Shown in pieces: positions 1 through 12,900 of a stretch of DNA of 64,000 nt; within the stretch, counting starts at the first letter, position 1, and each line of letters starts with the position of its first letter. This stretch comes from Rhabdophis nuchalis (lineage: Eukaryota > Chordata > Lepidosauria > Squamata > Natricidae). The stretch covers positions 14,959,119 to 15,023,118 of the forward strand of contig CM077648.1 of NCBI GenBank assembly GCA_039707465.1, in the 5' to 3' direction. The notes beneath the pieces were generated by a model. The model ran no database searches. It was not told the DNA's origin and worked only from the letters and a program-made list of their open reading frames with translations. The position numbers and the translations under genes are program-made.

Positions 1-178
1 GCTATCTAGTGGTGATTTTGAAGTTTTGCAGTCCAGCTTTGGTTATGAGGATTCAGAAGTTCCTTTGATCTGTAAATGTCTTGCTCAAATGAACGGCTAT
101 TGAATTAAATAAAAGATTGTGGCAGACTTCTCTGTTTGCTTCTCTTTATTGTTATAAATATCTCTTATTGGCTGTTAG

Positions 179-264
179 GTGACCGAGTGCTTTCTGTTAA
201 TGGGATCACATTGGAAGGCGCAACACATAAGCAGGCTGTGGAAATCATGAGAAACACTGGCCAG
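179..264 (+). CDS. PTPN13: PTPN13 exon a: PDZ2 second half
   Basis: Encodes [20 protein letters not shown] and the rest of the alpha-B helix of PDZ2, very close to the mammalian PTP-BL PDZ2. It enters in phase 1 after a ttag acceptor and ends in phase 0 before gtagga. The GLGF carboxylate-binding loop of this domain lies upstream of the window. Confidence 0.94.
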
Positions 265-3200
265 GTAGGAAATGACAGTCATCTTGACTTTAGGCACTTT
301 ACGTTATTATAATCCCAGGAAGGAACAAGAAACCATATTGAAACTTACCCTCAGTTCTATCAGAAGTGCTTCCTCTATTTTTTCCCCTTGAAAAGGGAAT
401 TCTGTTTAAAAAATATATCTGGTTATGAGCACAAAGGCCTGGCTGATCATTCAGAGACTCCCACGGATTTTCCAGTTTGATTCAAAGAGTGAATTAATTG
501 AATCAGCCGTCGGACTGAAGCCTTGCTTAACTTTGTGGTATTTTTAGGTAATCCTCTCCAGAACTGTATACAGGCAGTCCTTGATTTATGACCACAATTG
601 GGAGCAGAATTTCCATTGCTAAGTCAGGTGGTTGTTGTGAATTGCGCCTGAATTTACAACCATTTTGCCACATTTGTTAAGTGAATCCTTATGGTCATTG
701 AGCAAATCTAGCTTCCCCCATTAACTTTGCTTATTGGGAGCTGGCTGAGAAATGTTGACAATGGTGATCACATGATCCTCGAACACTGCAACTATTGTAA
801 ATACAAGCCAAGAGAGGTGGGTTCCTACCTATTCGGTCCGGTTCGGCCAAATAGGTAGTAACTCCGGCAGACACGTGACCCTACTGGTTCTATGATCGGC
901 GGTGCCATCTTGATTTTCTGTTCTCCACATGCGCAGAACTAGGTTCATTTAAAAATGTAATTTTTATTCGGTTTTTAATGTTATGCACATGCGCAGATAG
1001 TTTTAAATGAAAATGCGCACGCACACATGCAATTTTTTTTTACTACCGAAACAGTAGTAATGGTGGCCAGGACCCACCCCTGCATACCAACCACCCAAAT
1101 TTTGATCATGTGACCATGGAGATGTTACCATGGTCATTGGTGCGAGGACCAGTCATAAGTCACTTTTTTCAGGGCTGTTGTTACTTTAAACAGTCGCTAA
1201 GCAAATGATTGTAAGTTGAGGACTGTTGTGGCCCAGCCGGCTCCGTATGAGCTGCTGATGGATTCCTCTAGTGAGGAGTCCTATGAGTTGGCTCTAGAGG
1301 GGGAAACCCAGTTTGTCCCGGATGTCAGGCTAAGGATTGAGAGGAGGCAATTAGCAGAACAACGCGATCGGAGATAATCAGTATCAGTTGCCTAATTGCC
1401 TGGCCCTTCCCAAGAGGCTGTAAAAGAAATCCTCTGTGAAGAGTAGGTTTGCAGAAGCTTCAGTCTCGGAGGATTGTGTCGTGTAATCTTTCAGTCTAGT
1501 TTAGGTTAGTTCAGGCAAGCTGCCAAGTAGCAGTCCGGCTACTTAATTATCTTGTGAAGGGAGGGAGTCAGAACAGAAGACAATCTGTAATGAAACCCTT
1601 CAACACTTTTTACCTCTTATGGCAATGGGAAGTTTTACTGTTGTTTAGAATTATGGAACAAATGGAGAGAATCTCAAATGTCCTCTCTATGAATCCATCT
1701 TCAATTAATTCTGTAGGCTGGCCATCACACCTAATTGCGGTCTGATGATTAAAGCTCCACTTCATTGTGTTTCCCTCTGCAGGAGGTCCATCTAGTACTA
1801 GAAAAGGGCCAGCTTCCAGCTGCCAGAGTCCATGCTCCCACAACATCACAGTGCACACCTACAAACAAACCTGGTCATAGTGCGCTCTTGGAGAAACCTG
1901 TGAAGAAGACTTTAAGTGCCAGAGAATACAACTTTGTCACTGATGGTGAGATTCTGTCCAAATACAACTGAAGCCTTAAAAGGAGAGATAAGAAATTTCA
2001 TTTTCATTTTATTTTTCATTTTATTAAATTTGTATACCGCCCCATTCTCTCAAAAAGGAACTCGGGGCGGTGCACAGGAGAATAAAACCACATATACACA
2101 TAAAACCGGTAATAAATATATCATAAATATTAAAAACTAATTAAATAACCCAACCTGTGCTAAAACCAATTAAAACCCCAATAAAACCTAATTCAATTTA
2201 AAAACCGGTCAATGTTCTCAGAAGATTAGGCCAGGCCAGCTAAGCGAAAAAAGTGCGTTTTTAATTGTTGATGGAAGAGGCAGTTTGAGACGGAAAATAA
2301 GGTTTGATTGGAGCCATAACGGTCTAATATGTCATAATGTGGCTTGTTTCACTCTGTTGTACAAACTCTATTTGCAGTTTGTTGAATAAAACCCCACAAA
2401 AGCCAATAAGGATTGAAGACTAGGTATACATCCGATCTTTAGTTTTAGAATATCAGACAATAAGAGCAGAAAAGCTGTACAAGAGACATCATAGAACTGT
2501 CTTTATTCGATTGGTCTGCATTTCAGAAAAATAGTGCTTTGCTTATCAATTCCTCTTCCCCTTTTATTTCTCAATAGAAGTGGAGATAGCATCCATGCAT
2601 GGGCTGGCATTGTCCGCCTTCTGATTGGACTGAGTCTGATTAAAGATAGTTAAGACACGCTCCTTGTTGCTAACCTTACCCAGCTTTTCGACTCAGTCCA
2701 CTTCGAGGACGGTCGTGTCATTGCTTATCTCCTCATGGTTTTTGTGTAGTTTGGTATATTTCTCACATTGATTTATTCCCTGGACTGTGTATTGGGAGTA
2801 AACTGTGATTCTGGACAGTTGGGGCTGGAGTGAGAGGGTTTAGGCCCATTGCTCCCCCTGTGAGGCATCCTTCTCATTCTGTCTTGCTTAATCACAAAAA
2901 GTATGCTCTGCCTTTGTAATACTCATCATGTTTCATTTTTGCAGGATCCAATCTGGGTCATTCACCGATTGGATCCTGCAACATTATTCTGGGACACATA
3001 TATTGGCCTTCATTCATGTTTCATATTTACACTCTACATCGCTATTGCAGGACCAGATTGTCTATTCCTGGGATGGCGAATCTATGGCACACATGCCACA
3101 GGTGGCACGCGGAGCCATTTGTCAGGGCACGCGAGGCGCTGCCCTGTCAGTTGGCCAGCGTGCATTCGCGTGCTGGCTAGCTGATTTTAGCCTTTTTTTG

Positions 3201-6200
3201 AGGCCATTTTTCATCCTCCCCAGGCTCCAGAGGCTTTAGAGGAGCCTGGGGAGGGAGAAAAAAGTATGCAAAAAATGGGGGATCGCACCTGTCATGCTCG
3301 CATGCACGCTGGGGGGAGGGGTGTGTGTCGCACATTGCATTATGGGTGTGGCTTGCCTGTGCCAAAAAAGGTTCACCATCACTGGTCTATTCTATTGCCA
3401 GTCTGACGTCTTCAAATTGAACTTGGTTAAATAAATAAATAGAAGTTTGCATTTATTGTTTTAAACAGTATTGCTTTTATTGGAATTGTTGCTACTCAAG
3501 CCTACTCCCCTGAGGAAAAAAGAATGGCCTAAAAACAAACTAAACAATGCTTCAAACAGCAATAGATTAAATCATAATCTATTTTTCACTGCACGTCTAT
3601 AAACTATTTCTTGGCTCCTGCATTTTTATCTGTCCTGGAATCCTAACACTATTTTCAGATGGATCTCATTCTCCAAGTGTTTTATGAAATGGTGTTTTTT
3701 TTTAAAAAGGTCCTGTTTCATACTGTTACAGCAACTGCAACATCCTAGGTTACATACGTGTTGTGGCCCAACAGCGGCCGGCTGAGCTGTTGGTGGAATC
3801 TGACAGCGATGAACACTATGGGACTGCCCTGGAGGCTGAGGAAGATTCTGGGGGGGGGGGGGTGTTCGGAGTCAGATCAGAGACTAGAGAGGCCTCTTGG
3901 CCACCAGGTGGCGTCTGGGTCAGGGAGCAGTGAGGAAGAACACAGGGAGGCTGTCCCTGACGTACGTATGCGTAGGCCTGCGAGGAAGAGGGAGCAGCTT
4001 TGGAAAAAGGGTCACAGAAGGAAATAGGAACAGGTGGCTACTGATTGGCCCCTCCCGGAGAACTTATAGATGGGGCGACCGGGAGGGGGATTTTTGCAGG
4101 AAACAACAATTTACTGATCCAGCTGTAGAGAAAGATTGGGAGAATTTTGTGAGTTCAAGCCTTGTTTCCTAGAGATAGCTTTCTGGGCTCCCAGCCGAGG
4201 GGTTGCTTATCTCCCTCCTTAGTTGTGGCAGACAGCCAAGTCTGCGTCCGTATATATTGTAGAGGCTTGGGACAGAACAATACCAAGCAATGTTCAGCTT
4301 TCTGATTATTACAGATACCACTTCAACTATTCAGATTCAAGGCGTCGGATGAGCGTGCACAGATTGAACTGTCAGCATCTTCAGGTGCGCAGTAACATGG
4401 CTCATTTCCTTTTCAGACAATACATTTGAAGTGAAAATTGTGAAAAACAGTTCTGGCCTAGGCTTCAGTTTCTGCCGTGAAGATAGCGTCACCCCAGAAC
4501 AGCCCGGTTCCAGCATAGTCAGGGTGAAAAAGCTCTTTCCGGGACAACCAGCTGCAGAGAGTGGGCAGATTGAGGTCGGAGATGTCATCCTGAAAGTCAA
4601 TGGCTCTTCTCTGAAAGGATTATCTCAGCAGGTTAGTGCCTTCTACCCTGAGGGTGTTTTGACCTAGATTTCCCCAAAAAGCATGAAGCAGATTCCTGGT
4701 CCTGGCAAAACCCCTTTTATTAAACGAATGTGAACTCCTCTCATTCACCTTCACCAAAAGCCTGGTAAACAGCCTTTCAAAGGTGAATTTATGACCACTG
4801 ACCTTATCTAGCTTGGAAAGCTGCCATGTAAATATTTTCCAAACGCAGTGCTGTGGAAGGAAAGACTGGGCACAGAGTCTGTGAGATTCACGGACAGATC
4901 TTCACACTCCTGAAATGAATGAACGAATGAATGAACGAATTGTTTCCTGCAAAATCCCATTTCGCTCCTCTTTTATTTCCTGTGAGAGGGATCATTCACC
5001 ATCCACCTGTGGCTTTATTCCCAAGTCACCCCTGATTCCTGAGCTGTTCTTTTCTTCTGGCAGCTCTGCACAGGCACGCACTGGGAACAGGCTCCAGCTG
5101 TTCCTCTGCCTCACTGCTGTCTAGTTCCAAAGGCAGCTGAGAACTGCCAGACGGCCTTGGCCCCATCTCTGCCTCTGATGCAGAGCCCTTGTCTGAGCCT
5201 TTCCCAGCCTCTAGGACTGGCCCGTATTCCTCCCCAACCTCCTTATTGTCCGACTCCGCAAGCCACAACAGAGGTGAAGGTTCATTCTGTGAGCTTGTGG
5301 GTTGATTTCCGAACATTTCATTATCAGGGTAGGTAACATCTTCAGCAGAGTTTAGGGGATGTCCTTCCATTTAAAAGGATTTTGTGTGGTCAGTAGGTCT
5401 TGTGATTGGTCAGGTGTGGGTGTGTTAAGTGAGATGATAGGTCTTACGATGGATCACAGTAGGTGTGAATCGTCAGTGGGAGTCTTATGATGGGGAGGTT
5501 ACATTAGGTGAGGGTCATTGAGAGGTGACCACACGAAGCTCTTATAAACACAAGAACAGCCTGGGTAACAAAATATTTGGAAACCGCAAGCTTGGGGAAT
5601 GAACCTTCACCCTCATCCTACACCTGAGCTACAGATATTCGCCACTAGTGCAAACCTTCCACCTTGTCTTGAAGTGAGTCTTTGATGCATGTGTGGTTCA
5701 CTCAAAGTTCAAGTGTGCCCTTCAGCCCAAAAAGATTCTTCCTCCCTGCTTTAAGTGTTACCCTGTTCCCGTGATGGCGAACCTATGGCATGTGTGCCAG
5801 AGGTGGCATGCCAGCTCCCCCTCTGTGGGCACGTGAGCCATCGCCCCAATTCAGCTCTGCCGCGCATGCACGTGTGTCTCCTGCCAGCCAGCTGATCTTT
5901 GGATCTCTGCCACACATGCACAATGGGTGGGGCGTGTGCGGGAGGGCGCACACGCATGCACGGGGAGCAGGTGGCATGCAGGAGATGCACCCATGTTTGT
6001 GTGGGGAGCAGAGCACATGCTCAGGAGTTGTGCATGCATTGCATTTGGGGGGGTTCGGATGCACACACTTTGGGCACTCGGTCCGGAAAAGGTTACCCAT
6101 CACTGTCCTATTTGTTGTAGGCTGGTGCCAAATGTAGCTTATGAATCATGTTTTGCCCTTCAGGAAGTCATCTCCGCTCTCAGGGGAACATCTCCTGAAG

Positions 6201-6921
6201 TGACCCTTCTCCTCTGCAGACCGCTTCCTGGAATATTACCAGAGATTGATCCTACATTATTGGTAAGAATTAAGAAGTATACTTGGCTTTTTGTGAAAAC
6301 AGGGTCATAAAGGTTTCCAAAGATTTAACCTTTACATGCTCACCCCAAAAATATAATACCGTATTTTTCAGAGTATAAGACGCACTTTTTTCCCTCAAAA
6401 AAGAGGCTGAAAATCTGGGTGCGTCTTATACACTGAATACAGCATTTTTTGCCTCCTGAAACATCCCCCTTCCCCAAAATGGCCATGTATAGCCTCTAGG
6501 AAGCTTTTAGAGAGCTCCTGGGGGCTGGGGAGGGCAGAAATGAGCTCAATTTTATCCCTCCAGCCCCCAGGAGTACTTTATAAGCTAAAGGGTATGCATG
6601 CCCTTTTTTTTAATGGCCCTGCTCTCTGGAACGACCTGCCCCCCGACCTCCGCACCATCACAGACCTGTGCCTCTTCCGCCGGGCCCTAAAAACATATCT
6701 ATTTCATGTGGCCGGCCTGGCATAGTTTTTTTAATGGTTTACTTTTAATTTAGTGATTTTAATAGTTTTTAACCACAATTTTAGCACAGACCCCTAAATT
6801 TAATCCTTTTTATATTGTTATTGTATGTATTGTCTTTTTATCTTTTCTGTGCACCGTCCTGAGTCCCACTGGGGAGATAGGGCGGTATACAAATACGACC
6901 AATAAATAAATGAATGAATGA

Positions 6922-6993
<72 letters not shown>

Positions 6994-9900
6994 AAAAGGG
7001 CCCATTTTTGCTCGTTTTTGCCCCCACCCCACCCCAGGAGCATTCTGCAAGCCCCCTAAAGACTATTCATGCCTTTTGTGGGGGGGAAATGGGCCCATTT
7101 TCATGAAAAATGGGCCATTTTTGGGAGGTTTGCAGAGTGCAAAAACTTTTTTTTTATTTGCCTCTTCAAAACCTTGGTGCGTCTTATACTCCAGTGCGTC
7201 TTATACTCTGAAAAATACGGTAGTTCATGAATATTCTAACAACCTTTTGGGGGGCATTTGCCATTTTGTCAAACAATTATTTTCTTTCGCTTATTCTAGA
7301 CCCCCATCCATTCCCCACCACAAATATTCCCCAAAGCGGGCAAAGAAAACCTGCCGCCCCCTAATGGAGAGCAAGAGGATAGCTCTGATGAAAACGAAGC
7401 CATTGACCAGAGCAAGAAGCTCAGGTCCCCTTCTCGGAGAGACAGCTACAGTGACAGCAGTGGGAGTGGAGGGGAGGAACTCATCACAAACCCAGCCAGC
7501 CCAAACTGGAATGCTGCTTTGTATCCAACCCCAAGCCAATCAGCACCTCAAGCACCTAGTCCTTATGAGGCGTCCAGCAAGCAAAAGGAAGCGATCCACG
7601 CAGTGTTTTGCTCTCCTCACGAGTCATCTAGGAAACAAGACATGGAAAACAGGCATGTTACATTGGTTGACTTCATAGCATATGGTTTTTGCTTGTGTTT
7701 TATTTGTTCAGGTTGTGTGATTGTGAGCCCTGACTTCCTGGAGGCAACTTGCAAGTTGCATGTGCCTTCTTTGTCCAGTTACCAAAATAGCTAATTTTGA
7801 TTGAATTTTTGCAACAAGAGGCATGTTTGTTGTTAGCAAAATGTTCCTAGCCATTGTCTAATACACTTGTGGGGTGCCTCAGGGGTCGGTCCTCTCGCCT
7901 CTCCTGTTCAACACATATATGAAGCCGCTGGGTGAGATCATCCGTGGTTTGGGGGCAGAGTATCACCTCTACGCTGATGATACACAGCTGTATATATCTA
8001 CCCCAAACCACCCCAACGATGCCGTAGCGGTGATGTGCCAGTGCCTGGAAGCCGTGCGGATCTGGATGGGAAGTAACAGACTCGGGCTCAACCCGACCAA
8101 GACCGAGTGGCTGTGGTTTCCGGCTGCCCGATTCAACCAGCTGATTCCATCGCTGGCCATAGGGGGCGAACATCTTGCCCCTGTGGATGGGGCGCGCAAC
8201 TTGGGTGTCCTCCTGGATACCCGGCTGTCCATGGAAGATCAAGTGACAGCCGTGGCCAGGAGGGCGTTTTACCAGGTTCGCCTGGTACGCCAGTTGCGCC
8301 CCTTATTGGATCGGGATGCCCTTCGCACAGTCACTCATGCTCTCGTGACATCCCGACTGGACTATTGTAACTCTCTCTACATGGGGCTCCCCTTGAGGTG
8401 CACCCGGAGACTTCAGCTGGTCCAGAATGCAGCCGCGCGAGCAATAATGGGAACCTCAAGGTTTACCCACGTAACACCGCTCTTGCGCGAGCTGCACTGG
8501 CTGCCTGTCGTCTTCCAGGTGCGCTTCAAGGTGCTAGTTGTCATCTTCAAAGCGCTCCATGGCTCGGGAGCTAGCTATCTGCGGGATCGGATCCTGCCCC
8601 ATACATCCTCACGGCCGATTCGCTCCCACAGAGAGGGACTTCTCCGGGTGCCGTCCATTAGACTCTGTCAGCGGGCGACGCCCAGGGGAAGGGCTTTCTC
8701 TGTGGCGGGCCCAGCCCTCTGGAACGACCTTCCCCCCGACATTAGAACAACCACGGACCTCCGCTCCTTCCGTCTAAAATTAAAAACACACCTTTTCTGC
8801 TTGGCCGGCCTAGGGTAGTCTCTTTTATCATGGGATCTTAGTAAATTTAAATTGGGAATTTTAGCGCAGGGATAATTGTTTAATTTGTCTTTTTAAGTAT
8901 TTATGTATATTTATTGTATTTTTAACTTCCCTGTGCACCGCTCCGAGTCCCCCCGGGGAGAGGGAGTGGTCTATAAATAAATTTTATTATTATTTATTAT
9001 TATTATTACTTGTCTTCCAGTTCCAGATAATGCAAATGCAGTGAGCTAAGAGAAAAGTCTTTGGGTCAGGGGTCAGCATCCTTTAACACTCAAAGAGCCA
9101 CAAAGGCCCTAACCAGAACCCCCCCCCCCGTTCAATTCTGGAGCCGGCCGGAATTCCAGTTCCCCCACCATAGAGTCTCCTAGCGCAGCATCCTTTTACC
9201 TCTACCTGTCTTAACCAAAAGCCCTATCAATTGTGGAGCTTCCTGGAAAACCCACCCCTTGCCATAGAGCCTCCTCCTAACGTGCTATGCTTCCCCCCCC
9301 CCTTTTCAACTGGAAGCTCCTCTCAAAATTGTGGTGCCAACCGGCGACAGGGAGCCACAGCAGAGGGATGAAAGAGCCACATGCGGCTTCAGAGTCGCAG
9401 GTTGTTGAGCCCTGCTTTAGGCTAAATAATAATGAGAGATAGAATGGAAAACTGCCCTCGCCACACTCCTCTGGGAAAAATTATGCCCTCTTTCTCCCAT
9501 ATGGAGATAATCAGGGTGAGTTAACTGGGATGGAGTGTCCTGAACGTCTTATTTCAAAGCTGAACATTTAATACAATTAATAAATTCCCGTACCTCTGGA
9601 GCTGGCAACTCTATCGACTCTGTCAGTGACACTGGAAATAATCTTTTTCCTCCCTTTTTTTTGTCTTGCAGCGATCCTCCATCGCCTCTGTTAATGGAAC
9701 TGTCACCCATAGCAAACCAAAGAACCGTCGCGCTGAATTTTACAGAAGAAAAATTCAACTCTTCTATCTCTGACTTCACGTCTCCACAAGGCAGATTGGC
9801 GCCCCTTTTCAATCAGCTTGAAAAACATGCAGATGAATATGAACCAGTAATTCCCTCCTTTTTTTTCCCTGATTGTCAGTTGTGGGTATGGGTAAATTGC

Positions 9901-12900
9901 ACAAATTCAACAAAATGCAGGTTACTTAGCTGAAAAGCTGATGGGAATTCTGGCAGTTGAAGTTCATATATCTTAAAGTGACCAAGATTGAGAAATGCTG
10001 GTCTGGCCAATTGTTCTGACTCAGGTTTCCCGAGAACATGAAGCAAACTCCCTGTCCCAAAATAAAACCCCTTTTATTAATTTACTGTGAATTCTGCTCA
10101 TTCACGTCCAGCAAAGTCTTTCAAGGGAGGATTTACAATCACAGACCTTATCTGGCTTGGAGAGCTGCCAGGTCGATATCTGCAAAAGGTGGCAAGGAGT
10201 CTCAGAGAGTCATGAACCAATTAAGTGAATTAATTGTCTCCTGCAAACTCCACTCCTCCTTTCACTCTTCTTTTATTTCCTCTGGGAGGGGCCATTCATT
10301 GTCTACCTGTGGCCTTACTCCCAAATTGACCCCTGATCTTTAGCTCTTCCCTTAATCTGGCAACTCTCTGCATGTGCACACTGGGAACAGGCTCCAGTTG
10401 TTCATGTGCCTCACTGATGTCTGACTCTGAAGGTAGCTGATAACTGGCATATGGCTCTGGCCCCCTCTCTGCCTCCAACACAGAGCTCTTATCAGAGTCT
10501 TCCCCAGACTCCAGGACTGGCCCATGTTCCTTCCCAACTTCTTCACTGTCCGAATCTACTGCCAGCTCTGCTGGCCACAACAACAATAGCAATGGAGTTC
10601 CCAGATGGTTCTCCATCCAGTTGTTAACCATATCAACCTTGCTTTGCTTCTAAGATCATCGTGGTTTGACTATGAGTGGGATATTCCCTAATGAGCTCTC
10701 TTTTTGTCAGTGTTAATTTGAAATAGAGGAGGAAAGAATTCTATAGTCTTGTAATAAGAACATTAACTCTTTTATATGGAGGACAAAGGTCAAAGAGAAG
10801 CTTGGTAGAATGAATAGAAATGGAGTGACTGGTCAGAAGCTAAACTGATGAAGAGGGAAGCATAAAGTTTCATTCACTTGTAGCCTCACAAACGTCAGTG
10901 TAGCTCTTTTTGATTTGAAGAGAATCTATTTTTTTAAAGCAGAAAATTGAAGCTTGATGCCTCCAACCACATCGATGAATTGATCCCTGGAAAAGTACCC
11001 CAACATTCTGATTTGCATGCTTACAAATAAGTACGTTTTGCGCTGGTTTTCCCCTCCCTGCCGAAAGTTACTGATAGTGCAGTATGAAGATGGAAGGCTC
11101 TAAATGTGCACAAAAAACACAAGGAAGAGAAGAAGAAGAAAGCGGATAGGATATCAGAAGCAAAACAATAATAGTAAATATTAGAAGGTAGAAAAAAAAT
11201 GAATAAAATGTGTTCTATCTGAGAGACAGAATGATGGGAAGGTGCTATTAAAGTTAAGCTAAGAGTAAAGTTAAGCTATCAAAGTTAAAGCTAAAAGCCA
11301 GCGTGATTTAAGTAGTAGACTAGGACAGGGGAAGCCCAGCTGAAATCCCCACCTCCTACTTGAAGTTCATTGCATAATTCTGAATTATGCATCACTCCTT
11401 ACTTCATGCAAAATTAATTGAGCCAATTGTTGGGTGGATAAGTTGCACAAAAGAGAAATTCTGTTCATCGACTTGAGTTTTTGAAAAGAAGGCAAGGTGT
11501 AAAGCCTCTTCTTAAAAAATAAATAACTGTGTTGCACGAAGGCTGTCAGGTCACAAGCGATAGGTTAAGCTACAAATGTCTCTTGTGGGATCAAGATACC
11601 CATCCAGAAAGATAATTGCCTACTGCATCACTGCTATTTATTATGCTGGCTTATCAGACCTTCTGGTGTAGATATAACACCAGGCCTGTAAAATTCACCT
11701 TAAGTCATCGAGGACCGAACATCTTCAAGAAGTATCGCAAGAAGCCTTAAAACGTAATTCTTTTGACAGTACAAGTGAAGCATGCCTTCAGTTTTAATCT
11801 TAAAAACTTGTTCTTTGCGGGTTGAGAGAAGTCTGGAGGGGATAACACCACCACAGACCGAGGTGTTGCTGAAGCAGCAGATTCTGTAGAATGCCTCTCG
11901 GAAGTAACTTGAAGGACATGCTAGGTCCTTCAAGTTAACATTGACGGATGGAAAGTCAAAATCAACATAGAAGATCCATGACTATCTTCCGGATGCAATG
12001 TAGGACACCCATCACTGATTTTCCCATGCTTTATTTTTATTTGCTGGAGGAAGAGAACAATAGGAATTTATTTTCTTGCTATTAATGGAAGAAGTAAAGA
12101 AGTTTCTTGGATGAGAATGGAAGAACTACTAAACGGAAGAAGAAATAAAGAAGTTTCTTGGATGAGAATGGAAGAACTACTAAACGGAAGAAGAAGTAAA
12201 GACGTTTCTTGGATGAGAATGGAAGAACTACTAAATGGAAGAAGAAGTAAAGAAGTTTCTTGGATGAGAATGGAAGAACTACTAAACGGAAGAAGAAGTA
12301 AAGACGTTTCTTGGATGAGAATGGAAGAACTACTAAACAGAAGAAGAAGTAAAGACGTTTCTTGGATGAGAATGGAAGAACTACTAAATGGAAGAAGAAG
12401 TAAAGAAGTTTCTTGGATGAGAATGGAAGAACTACTAAACGGAAGAAGAAGTAAAGACGTTTCTTGGATGAGAATGGAAGAACTACTAAACGGAAGAAGA
12501 AGTAAAGACGTTTCTTGGATGAGAATGGAAGAACTACTAAACGGAAGAAGAAGTAAAGACGTTTCTTGGATGAGAATGGAAGAACTACAAAACGGAAGAA
12601 GAAGTAAAGATGTTTCTTGGATGAGAATGGAAGAACTACTAAACGGAAGAAAAAGTAAAGAAGTTTCTTGGATGAGAATGGAAGAACTACTAAACGGAAG
12701 AAGAAATAAAGACGTTTCTTGGATGAGAATGGAAGAACTACTAAACGGAAGAAGAAGTAAAGACGTTTCTTGGATGAGAATGGAAGAACTACTAAACGGA
12801 AGAAGAAGTAAAGACGTTTCTTGGATGAGAATGGAAGAACTACTAAACGGAAGAAGAAGTAAAGACGTTTCTTGGATGAGAATGGAAGAACTACTAAATG

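Larger units (their letters stand above)
6357..7222. mobile_element. TA-flanked miniature element with internal L2 insert
   Basis: Inverted ends ccgtatttttcagagtataa and its complement at 7,200-7,222, flanked by TA, as expected for Tc1/mariner-type insertion. Relatives are at 15,553, 18,928, 30,381 and 45,388. The middle (about 6,606-6,912) is an L2 LINE 3' end followed by a GAAA array. Confidence 0.8.

Noticed and set aside
5783..6310. Several overlapping 70-127 codon frames on both strands, rich in H and C
   Set aside because: All fall in a hAT-like miniature element; the only real coding part is the PTPN13 exon 6164-6262 in its own frame.
6810..7043. Overlapping frames rich in FLSFFLS or KERKKERK
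   Set aside because: Translation of the GAAA microsatellite.
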